A DNA stretch of 64,000 nt, taken from NCBI GenBank assembly GCA_041675025.1, contig JBAYUS010000001.1:186001-250000 (forward strand), in the 5' to 3' direction. A program made the translations under genes and the position numbers. The notes below the pieces were generated by a model. The model made no database searches and was not told the DNA's origin. It saw only the letters and a program-made list of their open reading frames with translations. Below, one piece after another: positions 32,952 through 44,922 of the stretch. The DNA comes from CAJBLF01 sp041675025. GTDB lineage: Bacteria; Patescibacteriota; Gracilibacteria; Absconditabacterales; Absconditicoccaceae. Numbering within the stretch: position 1 is the stretch's first letter; each line of letters opens with the position of its first letter.

Positions 32952-34049
32952 ATGAAAAAAGCACTTATCACTGGAGTAACTTGACAAGATTGAGCATATT
33001 TAGCTGCATTTCTTTTGTCTAAATGATATGAAGTGCATGGTATTAAAAGAAGATCTTCATTATTTAATACAGAAAGAATAGATCATTTATATGAATGACC
33101 TGAAGTACAGCAAAGAAAATTTATTCTGCATTATGGTGATATGACCGATAGTGCTAATCTTATAAAATTAGTTTCACAAATACAGCCAGATGAAATATAT
33201 AATTTAGCAGCACAATCTCACGTACATGTGAGTTTTGATATGCCAGAATATACAGCTAATAGTGATGGAATAGGTGCGTTAAGATTATTGGAAGCAATTA
33301 GAATTGTTTGATTAGAAAAAACATGTAGATTTTATCAAGCATCTACTTCTGAACTTTTTGGATGAATGGATTATAATAGACCAGATAAATGATATACTGA
33401 AGATTCTCCTATGCACCCTAGGAGTCCATACGGATGTGCTAAACTTTATGCTCTATGGATCACAAGAAATTATAAAGAAAGTTATGGGATCTTTGCTTGT
33501 AATGGAATTTTATTCAATCATGAATCTCCTATCAGAGGAGAGACTTTTGTGACAAGAAAAATAACTATGGCTGTTGCAAAAATCAGTTTATGACTTCAAG
33601 ATAAATTATATTTATGAAATTTGGATGCTAAAAGAGATTGGTGACATGCCAAAGATTATGTAGAGGCTATGCGACTTATGCTTCAGCAAGACAAACCTGA
33701 AGATTATGTTATAGCTACATGAGAATCAAATACCGTAAGAGATTTTGTTAATTGGAGTTTTGAAGAAACAGGAATAGAATTAGAATGGAAATGAAAATGA
33801 ATTGAAGAAAAATGATATGATAAAAAATCAGGAAAATGTATTATAGAAATAGATCCAAAATATTTTAGACCAGCAGAAGTTGAATTTCTTCTTGGAGACA
33901 ATAGTAAAGCCAAAAAAAACTTATGACGAAGCCCTAAATATACTGTCAGAGAAATGTGTAAAGAAATGGTTAAATCTGATAGTGAAAAATTTAAAAAACA
34001 AGAAATACTTAAAAAACATGGGTACGAAATTTTACATCAATACGAATAA
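32952..34049 (+). CDS. gmd: GDP-mannose 4,6-dehydratase-like enzyme, 365 aa
   Basis: ATG 32952 to TAA 34047-34049. The NAD(P) site is ITGVTGQDGAYLAAFL, with two TGA glycines. GIKRRSSLFNTERIDHLY, AAQSHVHVSFDMPEYTANSD and YQASTSELFG match Gmd closely; the catalytic Tyr-Lys pair lies in RSPYGCAKLYA (YxxxK). It makes GDP-4-keto-6-deoxymannose. Because the GDP-heptose genes follow a few genes later, it could instead act on GDP-D-manno-heptose, as DmhA/WcbK relatives do. Fcl follows 5 bases later, so a two-step conversion is clear either way. Confidence 0.88.
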
Positions 34050-34054
34050 GAGGA

Positions 34055-35008
34055 ATGGAAAAAAATGCTAAAATTTATATAGCTGGACATAGATGATTGG
34101 TTGGTTCTGCTATCAGAAGAAAGCTTGAAAAAGACGGCTATATAAACATTATATGTAAAACTCATCAAGAACTTGATTTGATGGATCAACAAGCTACCAA
34201 AGTTTTTCTTGAACAAGAAAAACCAGAATATGTCTTCTTGGCTTGAGCAAAGGTAGGTGGCATTATGGCGAATATGACTCAACCTGCTGAATATATTTAT
34301 AATAATCTTCAAATACAAAATAATGTAATACATTATTCTTATCTTTCAGGAGTAAAAAAACTTATCTTCTTATGATCAAGTTGTATATATCCCAAAGACT
34401 GTCCACAGCCAATCAAAGAAGATTATTTGCTGATATGACCGCTTGAACCGACAAATCTTCCATATGCTATAGCAAAAATCGCAGGAATAAAAATGTGTCA
34501 AAGTTATAATCGTCAATATGGAACGAATTTTATCTCTTGTATGCCGACCAATCTTTATGGTCCGAATGATAATTTCGATCTTAATAGTTCACATGTTTTC
34601 CCTGCAATGATTAGAAAATTTCATGAAGCAAAAATAAATAATATATCAGAAGTTGTTTTGTGGTGAGATGGCACCCCTTATAGAGAATTTCTTCATGTAG
34701 ATGATGTGGCAGATGCTATCGTTTACCTTATGGATAATTTCAATCCAACTAAAGAACAAAATGAGACTGGCGATATTATGTTTAATATAGGAACTGGTAT
34801 AGATATCACTATCAAGGATTTGGCAGAGCTTATGAAAAAAATAATTGGTTATAAAGGTAAAATTTCTCGGGATACGAGTAAACCAAATGGCACACCAAGA
34901 AAACTTATGGATGTAAATAAATTACATGCTGTTTGATGGAAACACACTATTTCTTTGGAAGAATGAATCAAGAAAACATATGAATGGTTTTTAGATAATT
35001 ATAAATAA
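34055..35008 (+). CDS. fcl: GDP-L-fucose synthase-like epimerase/reductase, 317 aa
   Basis: ATG 34055 to TAA 35006-35008. The nucleotide-binding AGHRGLVGSAIRRKL, AGAKVGGIMANMTQPAEYI, SSCIYPKDCPQPIKEDYLL and catalytic YAIAKIAG are GDP-L-fucose synthase signatures. GDGTPYREFLHVDDVADA is the substrate loop. It converts the Gmd product to GDP-L-fucose (or to a 6-deoxyheptose derivative if the substrate is a heptose). A GT11 fucosyltransferase on the opposite train (42984-43910) favours the fucose reading. Confidence 0.88.
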
Positions 35009-35012
35009 AAAT

Positions 35013-35987
35013 ATGAACATCTTAGTTACTTGATGAGCTTGATACATATGATCACATACGGTTAAACTGCTATTAGAACAATGACTTGTTCCTATTGTTT
35101 TTGATAGTTTGGAAAACTGATTCAAGGAATTTGTATTGTCTGAAAAATTCTATCAAGGTGATCTGAGAAATCTTGATGATTTGGAAAGAGTTTTTTCGTC
35201 TGAACATATAGATGCGGTAATTCATTTCGCTGCGTATGCTTCAGTGCCTGATAGCGTAGTTAATCCCGATAAATATTATCATAATAATCTGATATGAGGG
35301 TTGAATCTTTTGAACACTATGAATAAATATTGAGTAAAAAAAATCATATTTTCCTCGTCGGCTTCTGTCTATTGAGAACCTATATCCGAAATAATCAAGG
35401 AAAATCATCCTAAACAACCTATCAATCCTTATGGACATTCCAAGCTCGTATTTGAAGAAATCCTGAAATGGTATAATGTCGCCTATCAGATTTCTTCCAT
35501 CTCTTTTAGATATTTCTGTGCTGCATGAGCAAGTAAGGATTGAATCGTTTGAGAACTTCACAATCCCGAAACTCATGTAATTCCCGTCGCAATACTAGCA
35601 GCTTTAGGAAAGAAAGAAAAATTTATGATTTTTTGAGATGATTATCCTACACCTGATTGAACATGAATCAGAGATTTTATTCATGTGGAAGATTTGGCTC
35701 AAGCTCATATTCTTGGACTTTCCCATCTGGATGAAAACATCTGCAAGCAATTCAATCTATGAATAGGAAAATGATTCTCTGTCAAAGAAGTTACAGAGGC
35801 TGTAAAAAAAATTTCATGAAAAGATTTTAAGGTAGAAATATGACCTAGAAGATTATGAGATCCAAGTATCTTGATAGCTGATAGTCACGCCGCTCAATCA
35901 TTTTTGAACTGGAAACCAAAATATATTGATTTAGAGGATATGGTACAGACTTCGTTTAATTTTTTAAGCAAACATTATGCAGATTAA
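35013..35987 (+). CDS. galE: UDP-glucose 4-epimerase GalE-like, 324 aa
   Basis: ATG 35013 to TAA 35985-35987. The start NILVTGGAGYIGSHTVKLLLEQG is typical of GalE; four of its glycines are TGA. VFDSLENGF, AVIHFAAYASV, SSSASVYGEP, the YxxxK site NPYGHSKLVFE, RYFCAAGA and DYPTPDGTGIRDFIHVEDLA follow in the GalE order. It interconverts UDP-glucose and UDP-galactose, perhaps also the N-acetyl forms. It shares 11 bases with the start of the next gene. Confidence 0.88.
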
Positions 35988-36711
35988 AGATGCTTTTATC
36001 TTGGCTGCATGATACGGTACAAGATTGAGGCCTTTGACGTTAGAAATACCTAAACCGTTGCTTCCTATAGATTGAAAACCGCTTTTGGCGTACCATTTTG
36101 ATAGTCTCCAAAAACATTGAATCAATAAAATATATGTCAATTCATTTTATCTGAATGAACAAATAGACCATTTTGTCGAAAAATATACTACGACATCAAA
36201 TATTATTGTTTCTCATGAAGAATGAGAAATATTAGGAACCGTTTGATGAGTTATGAAAAAATTCAATGAATTGAGTGATGTTTTTTTTGTTGTATATTGA
36301 GATAATTTGACTAATTTTGACTACTCCAAATATATGCAATTTCTGGAATGAAAAGATTTCGATGTTTCTATCGTTTTATATCATGAGCCGCATATTGAGG
36401 AAAAATGAATGGCGGTTGTTGATGTTGATTGATATGTGAAATCTTTTATAGAGAAACCCAAAAAGGAGCAGATTGTATCTGATTTGGCCAATGCTGGCAT
36501 CTATGTCATCAAAAAGAGCGTTCTCAAGGAATTTTGTCCTGAAAAATGATTCTTTGATTTCTGAAATGACTTATTCCCTTTGCTTTTACAACAAAAAAAG
36601 AAAATATTGTCTTATATCTCCGATTGCTATCTTCTGGATATAGGGAATATGGAGAAATATGCTGAAGCTAATGCATATGTAAAAAACAATCCTGATTCTT
36701 TCAGATTTTAA
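35977..36711 (+). CDS. hddC: Sugar-1-phosphate guanylyltransferase, HddC-like, 244 aa
   Basis: ATG 35977 overlaps the galE end; TAA 36709-36711. AFILAAGYGTRLRPLT and EIPKPLLPIDGKPLL are the nucleotidyltransferase signature and its Lys motif; GEILGTVGGV and VVYGDNLTNFD give the metal-binding Asp. EKPKK and NAGIYVIKKSVL complete the fold. The family includes GDP-mannose and GDP-heptose pyrophosphorylases. Being followed by hddA, gmhA and gmhB, it is most likely the D-glycero-alpha-D-manno-heptose 1-phosphate guanylyltransferase. Family members cannot be separated by sequence alone. Confidence 0.8.
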
Positions 36712-36726
36712 TATTTCATTTATATT

Positions 36727-37707
36727 ATGATTATAGCAAAGGCACCATTAAGAATTAGTTTTGTATGAGGATGATCTGATCTGCCTTCATTTTATAGAAA
36801 ATATTGAGGTGCTGTCATCTCTACAACAATCGATAAATATATCTATATAACGCTAAATAAGAAATTTGATGATAGTATCAGAATATCTTATTCTAAGACA
36901 GAAATAGTTGATGCTATTGATGATATCCAACATGATTTAGTAAGAGAAACTTTACGTGATATTTGAATAGAAAATGGTATAGAAATAACTTCTATTGCCG
37001 ATATTCCTTCAAAGGGTAGCTGACTTTGATCTTCAAGTTGTTTTTCTGTCGCCTTGTATCATGCCTTATATGCATACAAAAGACAATTTGTGACTGCTGA
37101 AACTTTAGCTCAAAAAGCTTGTAATCTTGAAATAAATATTTGTAAACAGCCCATAGGCAAACAAGATCAATATGCTAGCGCTTATGGTTGATTAAATATT
37201 ATAGAATTCAAACCTGATGATACAGTACATGTAAATCCTATTATTTGTACCAAAGAAACTATGCAAAAACTTTCAAATAATTTATTGATGTTTTATACGG
37301 GAATCACGAGAAGCGCTTCCAATATTTTGGCTGATCAAAATCAAAATATGATTTCTGACAATGAAAAACAGGAAATTATGAAGAAAATGGTAGCTTTGAC
37401 TTATGACCTCAAAAAAGAACTTGAAAATAATGATCTCAATAACTTCTGAAATATTCTTCATCAGAATCGAATCTTAAAAAAACAAATGTCTGGATGAGTC
37501 TCTAATCCACAAATTGATGAATGGTATAATAAAGCAATGGAAGCTTGAGCTCAATGAGGAAAAATATTGGGTGCTTGAGGCTGATGATTTCTTTTATTTT
37601 ATGTGCCTCAAGAGTATCATAAATCTGTCTGTAATGCTTTGTCTGATTTGAGAAAAATTGATTTTGAATTTGAGACAGAATGAAGTAAAATTATTTTTAT
37701 TCATTAA
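36727..37707 (+). CDS. hddA: D-glycero-alpha-D-manno-heptose 7-phosphate kinase, 326 aa
   Basis: ATG 36727 to TAA 37705-37707. It is a GHMP kinase: APLRISFVGGGSDLPSFYRKYGGAV at the N-terminus, IPSKGSGLGSSSCFSVAL as the ATP-binding loop (four Gly by TGA), and GAGGGGFLLFY near the C-terminus. The length and the SDLPSFY substrate motif match HddA rather than galactokinase or mevalonate kinase. It phosphorylates the heptose 7-phosphate at O-1 to the 1,7-bisphosphate. It stands in the order hddC-hddA-gmhA-gmhB, which gives a complete GDP-heptose pathway. Confidence 0.88.
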
Positions 37708-37719
37708 TAATATGTTATT

Positions 37720-38328
37720 ATGGCCTACAACCAACAATCTTTTGATCAAAAGATTTCTCATGGGAAAAAGTATTTTGAATGATTAAAATCTGCTATTGAT
37801 GCTGTAGATATTTCTGCTCTTGCCAAGACTATTGAAATGATAGAACAAGCATTTTTGGACTGAAAAAAAATATTTATTGCATGAAATTGATGAAGCGCTG
37901 CCACAGCTAGCCATATTGCTTCGGATTTTCAGAAAACGACATTATGAAAAACACCTCAAGATAAAACTCTATTATATAAATTTAAAACAATATCTTTGTC
38001 TGACAATATCCCTGTTATGACTGCTTGGGGGAATGATGAATGATATAAATATATCTTTTCTGAACAATTGAAAGTTCTTGCCGATTCGTGAGATTTGCTT
38101 ATAGTTATTACTGGAAGTGGAAATTCTGAAAACATAGTACATCTTGTGGAAGAAGCAAAAAAAATCTGAGTTACAACAATCTGATTTCTTTGATTTTCTT
38201 GATGAAAGGTAAAAGGTATACTTGATCATAATGTTTTGGTTGCTTCGGATAATTATTGATTCATAGAAGATATTCATATGATATTTGATCACTTAATTGT
38301 CTCTTATTTTAAACAAAACATAGAATAA
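37720..38328 (+). CDS. gmhA: Sedoheptulose 7-phosphate isomerase GmhA, 202 aa
   Basis: ATG 37720 to TAA 38326-38328. The SIS domain contains IFIAGNGGSAATASHIASDF, the GmhA substrate loop, and VITGSGNSENIVHLVEEAKK for phosphate binding; GFLGFSGGKVKG has three TGA glycines. GmhA converts sedoheptulose 7-phosphate to D-glycero-D-manno-heptose 7-phosphate, the first step of the pathway. The length is typical (about 190-200 aa). Confidence 0.88.
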
Positions 38329-38356
38329 TATGTTTTAGTTGTTAGAGAAATTTATT

Positions 38357-38857
38357 ATGAATAAAGTAGTATTTTTTGATAGAGATTGAGTCTTAAATAA
38401 GAAAGCTGCTGAACATGAATATATTACTAAACGATCTGAATTTGAACGAAACGATAAGGCTAAGGAAATGATAAAATTATTTAGTGATAAATGATTTTTG
38501 ATTTTAGTTATCACCAATCAACAGGGGATATGAAAATGAAAATATTCTTTTGATGACTTAGATAATATACATTCAAATATGCAACAAGATTTAAAAAAGA
38601 TCTGAACAAAAATAGATAAGTTTTATGTTTGTCCTCATCTTAAAGAGGATAATTGTAATTGTAGGAAACCAAAAACATGAATGCTTGAGCAGGCCTTAAA
38701 AGAATATTGATTTAATAAAAAAGACTGTATTTTAATATGAGATTCTGATAAGGATATAGAATGTGCTAAGCAATTTTGAATAAAATATATTAAGATAGAA
38801 TCAGATAAAATAAAAAATTACTCTTATGATATAACAAATGCTTTAGATTCTCTTTAA
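38357..38857 (+). CDS. gmhB: D-glycero-D-manno-heptose 1,7-bisphosphate 7-phosphatase GmhB, 166 aa
   Basis: ATG 38357 to TAA 38855-38857. The HAD motif FFDRDGVLNKK, the middle VITNQQGIGKG and the zinc site CPHLKEDNCNCRKPKTGM (Cys-His-Cys-Cys) are those of GmhB and related histidinol phosphatases; IGDSDKDIECAK is motif IV. It removes the 7-phosphate before guanylylation by HddC. It follows gmhA by 28 bases on the same strand. Confidence 0.88.
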
Positions 38858-38863
38858 TAAAGA

Positions 38864-39841
38864 ATGCAAAGTTTGGATAGTAAGCGTTTACATGATATGA
38901 CAGGTAAAATGTTTATATGGGCTACTGCAAAATTGCCTAATTTTCTCTTATATATTGTTGATCGAATAGTTCTTTTCAAAAAGAAAATAGTCGGTGTGCC
39001 TGATATGCCAAAAGATTTATGTGTAAATATTGAATGAATCAAAGAATTAAATATCAACTATCATTCTTTTGGTGAGAAAAAGAAATTATGAATTTCATGA
39101 ATTATGAGAATCAAAAATTGAGATGATTTTATGGAAGCAGTAATAGAAAGTCATCTACAGCTTTGTGATGAGATCGTTATAGTAGATAATCAATCTACTG
39201 ATCAAACACCAGCTATTGCTCAAAAAATGCTTAAAAAATATCCTGATAGGATTCAATATTATGAATATAATTATGATGTGATAAAATGTTTTACCAAAGA
39301 ATTTGAAGAATGTCCTGGTAATAGTATACATGCCTTAGCATATTTTGTCAATTTTGCCTATTCTAAAGCAAGATATACATACGTTATGAAAGTTGATGAT
39401 GATGATCTATGGATTCCTTCTTTTGCTCAAAAATTAAGAAAAAAAATATTAACTATGAAGCCCAATAGAGCATTTTATTATTTTTGAATCAATTTACTTA
39501 AAATAGGAAATGCTATGGGTATATGTACATATAGTCCATATCTTGGTAAAAATTGAGATCATTTGATTTATCCACTATCAAAAAAAACATATTGTCTGCA
39601 ATCATATTGATCAGAATTATTTGTTCAGCCTCGAAGATGGTATAGATTTGGATTATGATGTCTTCATCTCAAATATCTCAAAAGAGAATACGGATGCATC
39701 AATTATCCAGAACCAAAAAAAACCCAACGAATAAAAACTATTTTGGATGGATGAATAGATATTGATTTCAAAAAATATGATAAAAAACTTACCAAAAATA
39801 TTATATATGATACCTTAGGTCATTTTTGAATAAAAATTTAA
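38864..39841 (+). CDS. GT2-family glycosyltransferase, 325 aa
   Basis: ATG 38864 to TAA 39839-39841. After an unusual N-terminal extension of about 75 residues the GT2 fold begins: SGIMRIKNGDDFMEAVIESH, then IVIVDNQSTDQTPAIA (nucleotide site) and YVMKVDDDDLWIP (the DxD metal motif, here DDDD). The extension has no membrane segment. It probably adds one sugar to the glycan; donor unknown. It is the last sugar-handling gene before a methyltransferase. Confidence 0.8.
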
Positions 39842-39863
39842 TTTTTTATTATTAATTATTATT

Positions 39864-40478
39864 ATGGATTTAAAGCATTATGCTAAAAGATATATCAGCT
39901 TATCGGCTGGTATTAAAAAAGACTGGAAATATACGTTGATAGACAAACTTTTACCTACTCATGCAAAGGTTCTTGATATCGGTTGTGCAAGTGGATTATT
40001 TTATGATAATCGGAAACATAAACATATACAATATTCTGGTATAGATTACAATCCTACTATGGTTGAGTATTGTACAAAAGAAAGATGATTGGATGTAAAA
40101 CAGTGTGATCTTTCTAACGATAAACTACCTTACGATGATAACTCTTTTGATTTCATCTATTGTAGTCATGTATTAGAACATCTGCTTTCTAATGAACAAA
40201 TTAGTTTTTTTGCTGAAATACAGAGAGTGTTAAAAAAAGATTGAGTATTTCTGCTTTTCACTCCTACCCCTTATCATCGATATTTTTGGGATGATCCAAC
40301 TCATCAAAGAGCTTCGACGCATGGCTCTTTAGAACATATGGCTAAGGATGTCTGACTTGAAGTGATAGAATCCAAATATTCTAATGTGAGATTTTTTCCT
40401 CAAACAATACAGACATATTTAAGGTTACCGCCATTGAGATGGTTTTTGTGGGAGGTATATTTAGTCGCTAAGAAATAA
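39864..40478 (+). CDS. Class I SAM-dependent methyltransferase, 204 aa
   Basis: ATG 39864 to TAA 40476-40478. KVLDIGCASGLFYDN is motif I, YSGIDYNPTMVEY motif II, FDFIYCSHVLEHL motif IV and EIQRVLKKDGVFLLFTPTPYH the following strand, as in Methyltransf_11/25 proteins. It probably methylates a sugar of the glycan, such as an O-methyl cap. It overlaps neither neighbour and lies 6 bases before the CgeB-like gene. Confidence 0.82.
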
Positions 40479-40484
40479 AATAGT

Positions 40485-41585
40485 ATGCATGTGAAATATA
40501 CTGGATTATGAAACTGAAAAAAAAAGATATTGTTTGATGATGATATGCTCAAATTTTATCAGTCAGAATTTGAAGATATCAATATACATGATGATTATCA
40601 TTTCTTTTTTTTGGATAGAAAACAATTCCAATGATTTTTCAAACATAATATCCTAAATTATGTATCTTTTCAAAAACTAGATAGGACCTATCAAAATTCA
40701 CAGGAATTACAAACCTATTATGATGTTTTATTTGAATTTATCCAAAAAAATCAAATCACTCATGTGGTTATTATGCATACATGACAATATCGGCATCCTG
40801 ATTTTTTAAAGAAATTAAAAAATATCTGAGTCGTTCTTGCGCTTTGGACAGCTGATGATGATAGTAATACCATCAAATATTGTTCGTTACCATATACTAA
40901 GTATTATGACTATCATTTTCATGTCTGAGTGATGTTTGATGCTAAGAAAACCATAGCCGATATCCTTAAGGAACATGGATCTAAAAATCCACTATGGGTT
41001 CCTTTGTGAGCTATGCAAATTCATATAAATAATAATATAGATTTTGAACATAGAGATATCGAAGTATGTTACATAGGAAATGTAAATCCGTTAAAACTTT
41101 TTAGATTATCTAAACTCAAAAGACATTTTGGTGATAGATTCAAATTATATGGCGCTCAGGGAAACGGTGACTGGAAATCTATTAAATGAATCTTTTATAA
41201 GATTGTAAATAGACTCTTTAGTATCTGATATGTTCAGAAGCTTTCTGATGAAGAACTTACTCAAGTGTATGCAAGGACGAAAATATGATTTAATATGCAT
41301 TTAGTATCATACAAATGACCTAGTAATATGAGATTGTATGAGCTTCCGATGAATTGAGTCATGCAGCTTTGTGATAATGAAAAATGATTGCATAAGACTT
41401 TTGTCGTAGGCAAAGAGATTATAGCATATAAGAATATATCTGATGCTATACAAAAAATAGAATATTATCTCAAACATGATAAAGAGAGGATTGAGATAGC
41501 CAAGGCTTGATATACTAGAGCAAAATGAAAATACACTTGTGAAAATAATTTTAGGAAAGTCTTGTCTACTATTTTTGAAAATTAG
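40485..41585 (+). CDS. CgeB-like glycosyltransferase, 366 aa
   Basis: ATG 40485 to TAG 41583-41585, the last gene of the plus train. The C-terminal half resembles the CgeB/GT family 1-like spore-maturation glycosyltransferases: CYIGNVNPLKLFRLSKLKRHFG, then ELTQVYARTKIGFNMH and SNMRLYELPMNGVMQLCDN (donor site with Glu). The N-terminal half is a Rossmann-like acceptor domain. Only three bases separate its stop from the stop of the opposite train, and no terminator hairpin is seen between them. Confidence 0.7.
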
Positions 41586-41588
41586 ATA

Positions 41589-42185
41589 TTATAATTTACA
41601 GATAAATAACATATTTTCGTTTCGTCTTTTGCTTATTTTTGAAAATAATCTCAATATATAGCTTTTGATGTTGTTTTCTTTGTGTGTGAAATACACTATT
41701 TTTTCTGTTTTTATTCCATATCTTTCCAATAGATTTACTAGCAATTCATCAGTGAAAACTGTTACATGTTCCGGAAATTGTTTCACATTTCATCCACAGA
41801 ACAATCATCTCAATACAAAGTTTATTGAATATGCATTTGGTGTGTTGAAGAGAAAATATCAATCTTTCTTTAAATGTTTTTTTACATTTTCCAGAAATAA
41901 TCATGGATTATTGAGATGTTCTATAAGATCTCCAGCTATGATTACATCAAATTGTTTTCATATGTTTATGTGTTCTGCATCTCATTGTAATATAGTGTAC
42001 CCTTGTTTTCTTAACCTTTCAGCTCTTTCTTCGTCTATTTCTACTCAAATCACGTTTTTTGCGCTATTAGCAATTATTTTATGTAAAAATCTATCAGAGG
42101 TATCTCAAACTCCAAAATCTAATACTTCTTTATCTTTGGTGTATGCTTGCATTATTACTTCTCTTTCGTCTACAAATTTTTTCAT
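41589..42185 (-). CDS. SAM-dependent methyltransferase, 198 aa
   Basis: ATG at 42185, TAA at 41589-41591. EVLDFGVGDTSDRFL is motif I (its second Gly by GGA, third by TGA), NVIGVEIDEERAERL motif II, FDVIIAGDLIEHLNNP motif IV and HLKKDGYFLFNTPN the next strand. It is the last gene of the minus train; its start lies within the end of the preceding gene (16-base overlap), so translation is likely coupled. The substrate is probably a glycan residue; this is inferred from the locus. Confidence 0.8.
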
Positions 42186-42925
42186 TTTTTCTTTATTAGG
42201 GCTAAAATAAATGGCGTAAATACTTCTCATGTTCACGTATTATCTCAATTGATTCTCATAAAACAATATGAGATGATTATAGATATCCATCTTAAAATAA
42301 ATGCTATTATGCTCTTTATCATATAAAATAATTTCGGTTTGAAGATGATATTTGGATAGATATTGCGTGTTTTTATATCTAATTTTATGTTTTTAGTGTT
42401 ATTCCATAAAATACATTGAACCAATGATTCGTGCGTAAAATAGGTATAATGTGTATAATCTGCAAATGCTCAAAATACTCCATATGGTGTATTTCATATA
42501 TTTGGTACTTCAATCAAGAGTGTTCCGTGTTCCGTAAGTGCATCTAATAATAATGGTATTAAATTGTTTATATATGGTTTTTCCATATGTTCAAGGACAT
42601 ATTTCATCACTATGAGTGTATATTTTTTTTGGTTATTTTTTAGATAATCGATAACATCGGATTCTATGATGTTAAATTTTTCCGTTTCAGGCTGTTTCTT
42701 TAATATGTGTACAGTTGAACTAGATGCATCGAGAAGAGTGATATTATGTTCAGGGATATTGAATCTCTCTTTGAGATATAATGAAAAGCTTCAGTTTCCT
42801 GGTCAAATCTCTAGGATGGTATCTTTTTCATGCAAATGTAAATATTTATTGTACATTTTATAATCAGAAAAGACGGAACGATCTATTCTAGCTACTCTCG
42901 TGTCTCCGTATTTTTCAAGAATCAT
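42170..42925 (-). CDS. SAM-dependent methyltransferase with C-terminal hydrophobic segment, 251 aa
   Basis: ATG at 42925, TAG at 42170-42172. TILEIGPGNGSFSLYL is motif I with TGA glycines; ITLLDASSSTVHIL and YTLIVMKYVLEHM follow as in Methyltransf_23-type proteins. A hydrophobic stretch near the C-terminus (about 203-227, MIKSIIAFILRWISIIISYCF) could hold it at the membrane, where lipid-linked sugars are modified. It overlaps the downstream methyltransferase by 16 bases. Confidence 0.78.
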
Positions 42926-42983
42926 TTATATTTATTGAGTGAATAAAGTTTATTTTAATATATATTTGATGATATAATTCATA

Positions 42984-43910
42984 TTATATTTTTATTCGAT
43001 CATCACAATACATATCCGAGAATTTCCTGTTCATGGAATTTTTGTTGAATCGGTGTTTTGGAGCTACTACAATTTTTTCTTTGTGATTATTTAGCCGAGC
43101 TCACCATCGCGAGAAACTACTGTTGGCTATAATATTATGTTTGCATTTGCTCATCAGGATCATATCCTTGTATGCATTTTCTCCTGTGTTCTGATTGATA
43201 AAAATACATTTTTTATCTGTTTTGAAATTTTTCTTTACCCATTCTGGATCATCCGAAAAGATGAAATATGTAGGATTTTTTATTTTTTTTTCTATATATT
43301 TGGTGGCATTATGATAATAATCAAGTCAACAAGCAATTAGATTTGGTCTAAAAAATGAGACTTGTGTCACGTAATCTCATCTCCTGAAGTGAATTCATAC
43401 TGAATCTGATTTTTCCATTTGGCTAACTATCTCTTGGTTTTTAGCATCTAATTTTTCTTTGATTTCAAAATCTTTTAATAAAATTCCTCTGATTTCATCA
43501 AAATATTTATGTGATTGCCGATGTCCGGAGAGGTAGATATCTTTATCTTCACATACGAGATTATAAATCTTTTTATCGAATGGCATTATTGTCTCTTGGA
43601 TATATCAGGGGATTATATGTACCAATATTTTATATATAAAAAGGTTCAATATGAAACTAACTATATATCTTAATTTACTATTTTTTATCTTATTAATATT
43701 TCTGATCTTATAGAGCGGTATCTCTGACTGTTTGGCGAAATGCTCTTGGATATTAAATTTATTAAGTTCATATGTCCTCAGCTTGTCTGTGTTGTATTCG
43801 GTGATATCTAGTTTTAATTCAGTTCTGTTTTTTATAGACAAATATCTTCCCAATGCATATTGGAACATTTGGTTTCAGAGTCAACAAGATATTTTATTCG
43901 TTATAGCCAT
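42984..43910 (-). CDS. GT11-family fucosyltransferase-like protein, 308 aa
   Basis: ATG at 43910, TAA at 42984-42986. The start carries SCGLGNQMFQYALGRYLS, the GT11 signature; both Gly of GLG are TGA, so the motif exists only under code 25. VGIHFRRGDYV is the GDP-binding HxRRGD motif, and YFIFSDDPEWVKKNF and NIIANSSFSRWGA complete the alpha-1,2-fucosyltransferase pattern. It likely uses GDP-L-fucose supplied by Gmd and Fcl on the other strand. Length is normal (about 290-310 aa). Confidence 0.88.
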
Positions 43911-43932
43911 GTATCAAAACTATCAATTTAAA

Positions 43933-44901
43933 TTATTTAGTGTGTTTTCATGGAATGTATGCAAATAATTTTTTGTGCATATGGATAATATTATATTTAT
44001 GATTTATTTTTAATATCATTTTTTCCAAAACCTCTGGATCATCTGAGAAATGATAGGTTGATATTGATAGTTTTGGAGAATATTTCTTAATGCTATCTTT
44101 TGCTCATTCTAATAATTGCCTTTCATATCCTTCTATGTCAGATTTTATAAAATCAATTTTTGGTATATTGTTTTCTTTTACAAACTCATCTATGCTTATC
44201 AATTCTATCATATTGTCAGTAATTTTTGTATTTATCTTGTTTCAACCATTTCCATCTAATCAGTCTTCAAATCATATTTTTTCTTTTTTGTCTCCTACCC
44301 CTTTATTTATGGGTATGATTTTTCATGGTAGACTTGAATTTAATTGTGCCGTCTCTTTTAAATGTTCAAAAGTTTCTTTTGCTGGCTCAAAAGCATACGA
44401 TATCGCTCAAAATGAACTTGCTACGACAGAAAAACATCATATCCAAGCTCATGCATCTATTACGACATCTCATTTTTTTATCATAAAATCTACGGTATCA
44501 TCTTGATACATATAAGGTCAGTCTCAAATATATTGCAATCTTTTTACTATCTTGCTGTTATACTTTCATTTACTCACTATATGCGGTAATAATATATCGT
44601 TATATGACATGCTCACCAATCATCATTGATACGCTTTGTTGTTTCTGAACCCTGGGAAATACAATCCATTAAAGTCAAATTTGTCTTTTTTGAGATATTT
44701 TTTAATTATTCCATTATTATGAATCCTATTATACATGTTTGTGAAAGTATCAGATCATTTTCATGTCACTACAAATCTTACTCCTCAAACAAATACTCAT
44801 AACAATCTTAATATAGTCTCGAATACTCCATCTATTTTGTAGAGAAGTCTTCGAGGTGTAGAATATATTTCACTTTTTAAGGTAATTATTTGTGATTTCA
44901 T
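43933..44901 (-). CDS. FkbM-family methyltransferase, 322 aa
   Basis: ATG at 44901, TAA at 43933-43935. The first 110 residues do not match a family I know. From about 120, DTVDFMIKKGDVVIDAGAWIGCFSVVAS is the FkbM motif I with several TGA glycines, followed by AYAFEPAKETFEHLKETAQLN and LISIDEFVKENNIPKIDFIKSDIEGYE, the FkbM hallmark. It probably O-methylates a sugar. The gap to the next gene downstream is 22 bases. Confidence 0.85.
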
Positions 44902-44922
44902 TTTTTTTATTTTAAATAAAAA

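Noticed and set aside
41665..42210. Long plus-strand frame of 181 codons
   Set aside because: It is antisense to two methyltransferase genes with clear motifs and has no recognisable features of its own.
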